Source: Desulfovibrionaceae bacterium (GTDB lineage: Bacteria > Desulfobacterota > Desulfovibrionia > Desulfovibrionales > Desulfovibrionaceae). From it: a stretch of DNA of 42,958 nt. Position 1 is the first letter of the stretch, and each line of letters begins with the position of its first letter. Shown in pieces: positions 41,475-42,958 of this stretch. Location: the NCBI GenBank assembly GCA_015709315.1, contig JACCQI010000026.1, positions 1 to 42,958 on the forward strand, in the 5' to 3' direction. The translations under genes and the position numbers were made by a program. A model generated the notes under the pieces. That model was not told the origin of the DNA, searched no databases, and saw only the letters and a list, made by a program, of their open reading frames with translations.

Positions 41475-42311
41475 ATGACTGAAGAACATAATGGCTTGAC
41501 GCGCAGGGGGTTCCTGACCGGCATGGGCGGACTGGCCGCGGGAATTGCCGTTGGAGGGCTTGGGGTCCCGTCCTCCATGGCCTCGGCAGGGCAGGAGCCG
41601 GTCTGGCCCATGCCCTATGTGAAGCTCGATCCGGAAGAAGTCCGCAAATTGGGCCACCTGGGCTACTACGAAGGGGAATGTTGCCGGGGGGCCTTTTCGG
41701 CCATTGTGGGCAGTCTGCAAAAGAAGGTGGGCGCGCCGTTCACGGCCATTCCCATCAACATCATGGCCTACGGCACGGGCGGCGTGGCCGGATGGTGTAC
41801 CCTGTGCGGGGCCATCAACGGGGCCAGCGCGGCCATTTCCCTGGTCAGCAAGAACTACAAGGCCATCGTCAATGAACTGTTGCTCTGGTACACCCAGACG
41901 CCCTTCCCCAGCGACAAGGCCAACGCCCTGGCGGTGAACCACGAGTATCTGGTGGACAAGTACAAGTCGGACAAGGCCCTGCCCCCCAGCGTGCCCGGCT
42001 CGCCCCTGTGCCATGTGAACGTGAGCCGCTGGTGCAAGGAGCACGGCTACGCCTCCGGCTCGTCGGAGCGCAGCGAGCGGTGCGCCCGGATCAGCGGCGA
42101 CGTGGCCGCCTACGCCGTGGAGCTGCTCAACGCGGACATGGACGGCACATTCGCGCCCACGCACAAGTTCTCGGCCGAAGTGGACGGCTGCAGAACCTGC
42201 CACAAGAAGGGCAAGGACTTTGACGCCGGCATGTGGACACGCGGCAAGATGGAGTGCAGCGACTGCCACGACAAGGCCACGGCCAAGCTGGTCGGTCCCG
42301 ACCATCCGTAA
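41475..42311 (+). CDS. Split-Soret-like cytochrome c, Tat-exported
   Basis: A 278-residue precursor. The twin-arginine signal LTRRGFLTG at 8-16 is followed by a hydrophobic stretch, so it is folded before export to the periplasm. The middle has ECCRGAFSAIVGSLQ and GVAGWCTLCGAINGASAA, the cysteine pattern of the C_GCAxxG_C_C family. The C-terminus has two haem c sites, CRTCH at 239-243 and CSDCH at 261-265. This combination matches the split-Soret cytochrome c of Desulfovibrio. An electron-transfer role is likely; its partners are unknown. ATG 41475 has AAAGGAGGAG upstream. It has its own terminator. Confidence 0.88.
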   Translation: MTEEHNGLTRRGFLTGMGGLAAGIAVGGLGVPSSMASAGQEPVWPMPYVKLDPEEVRKLGHLGYYEGECCRGAFSAIVGSLQKKVGAPFTAIPINIMAYGTGGVAGWCTLCGAINGASAAISLVSKNYKAIVNELLLWYTQTPFPSDKANALAVNHEYLVDKYKSDKALPPSVPGSPLCHVNVSRWCKEHGYASGSSERSERCARISGDVAAYAVELLNADMDGTFAPTHKFSAEVDGCRTCHKKGKDFDAGMWTRGKMECSDCHDKATAKLVGPDHP

Positions 42312-42329
42312 TCATCCGAATAGACACGA

Positions 42330-42364
42330 CGCGAGAGGGGAAACGCATTGCTTCCCCTCTCGCG
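42330..42364 (+). terminator. Hairpin after the cytochrome gene
   Basis: CGCGAGAGGGGAA (42330-42342) is exactly complementary to TTCCCCTCTCGCG (42352-42364), with a 9-base loop. It lies 18 bases after the stop. There is no T-run, so stability alone must act. Confidence 0.7.
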
Positions 42365-42463
42365 GTGCGTCTTCCCGTCTGCGGCTTCACCCCGCATCCG
42401 GTTGCGGGCGGCCTTGCGTCGCATCAACGCAACAGGTATATTTTATTGACGAAGGAGACCGGG

Positions 42464-42904
42464 ATGACGTTGGAATATGAATTTTGGGGTCGAACCAAGC
42501 TTCTCAAAGGGTACACCTATCCAATTCAAAGAGGGGAATTGAACAAGGCTCTCGAAGATGCCGGGGTTTCGGAGCTTGAAACTGTCACCTATTCATCGAA
42601 CTACGACGACAAGGACTTGGCCGTGATGCGGGCCTTTCTCGCGGGAGAATCGCGAAATGGATACTGGATGAAACAGGAGCCTGTCCTTTCCATATATTCT
42701 ATTCCGTCACACCTATCTATTGCTATCAAACAAGCCCTGAAAAAGGAAAATATGCTGTCACGCATTTCGGAATGGCTGAAAAGGCTGGAATCGGCTTCAA
42801 ATGTTATCAGGGATGTAAACCAGGAAATCATCGTCTGTTACAACCAAAAAACTGAAACTTTTTTCTTCAAAAACAAAAAGAACAAGCGGGTGAAGCTGCC
42901 TTAA
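42464..42904 (+). CDS. Unknown 146-aa protein
   Basis: A 146-residue soluble protein (MTLEYEFWGRTKLLKGYTYP...). GAAGGAGACCGGG precedes ATG 42464. The body looks helical (AIKQALKKENMLSRISEWLK) and the very basic end reads FFFKNKKNKRVKLP. No domain is recognised. It is lower in GC than the neighbouring core genes, mainly in its second half, which may signal acquisition. The last 54 bases of the window contain part of a possible terminator (CCTCT...AGAGG). Confidence 0.6.
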   Translation: MTLEYEFWGRTKLLKGYTYPIQRGELNKALEDAGVSELETVTYSSNYDDKDLAVMRAFLAGESRNGYWMKQEPVLSIYSIPSHLSIAIKQALKKENMLSRISEWLKRLESASNVIRDVNQEIIVCYNQKTETFFFKNKKNKRVKLP

Positions 42905-42958
42905 GGTGAAGTAGTTTCGATTTGATCTGACAGTTCCTCTTGAAAAACGAGAGGTTCT

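Overview
The window looks like a chromosome segment of a Desulfovibrio/Pseudodesulfovibrio-type sulfate reducer. This is inferred from a split-Soret-like cytochrome c with a Tat signal, a tungsten-type aldehyde:ferredoxin oxidoreductase paired with a polyferredoxin, a DUF4390 plus NtrY-like kinase pair, and a GC-rich core. Positions 1 to about 17.84 kb and 17.84 to 23.85 kb are accessory DNA stacked at the 3' end of a tRNA-Phe gene. Positions 23.9 to 43 kb are ordinary core genome.

Accessory region A (1-17.84 kb). The left edge cuts an Mrr-like restriction gene on the minus strand. Next comes a tight plus-strand operon (508-10668): an SNF2-type helicase with a degenerate phospholipase-D head, a DUF4391 protein, a type III methyltransferase (Mod), a DinD protein, a type III restriction subunit (Res) and an unknown 140-aa protein. 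The middle of mod is much AT-richer than its two ends. After the operon lie an orphan antitoxin with two BrnA-like domains and a replicon relic: a HUH-type Rep of the YfjJ/inovirus Gp2 family, a YfjI/DUF3987 protein and an AlpA-like regulator, the same trio as in E. coli CP4-57. A thermonuclease gene with several disabling lesions sits among them. No integrase for this older island is visible; its far end lies left of the window.

Accessory region B (17840-23846) is a complete small integrative element bounded by 62-bp direct repeats. The right copy lies in the intact tRNA-Phe(GAA) gene and the left copy is a tRNA fragment. It encodes a tyrosine integrase, an excisionase-like HTH protein, a replication-initiator-like protein with iteron-like repeats inside its gene, an ERCC4-fold nuclease and several small unknown proteins. 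It has no capsid, terminase or conjugation genes. It supplies a new terminator for the tRNA gene it occupies.

Core region (23.9-43 kb). tRNA-Phe and its promoter; AOR and a four-cluster ferredoxin; a GT4 glycosyltransferase; a GGDEF diguanylate cyclase with an intact I-site; a secreted protein of unknown role; an ArsR regulator, ArsP-type permease and redox-disulfide protein cassette with two matching operators; a tandem universal stress protein; DUF4390 and NtrY-like kinase; a FecR-domain protein with Thr/Pro repeats; deoC; rlmN; a multi-pass membrane protein; the split-Soret-like cytochrome; and an unknown protein. Strong palindromes follow several genes, and two of them are parts of the same longer dispersed repeat.
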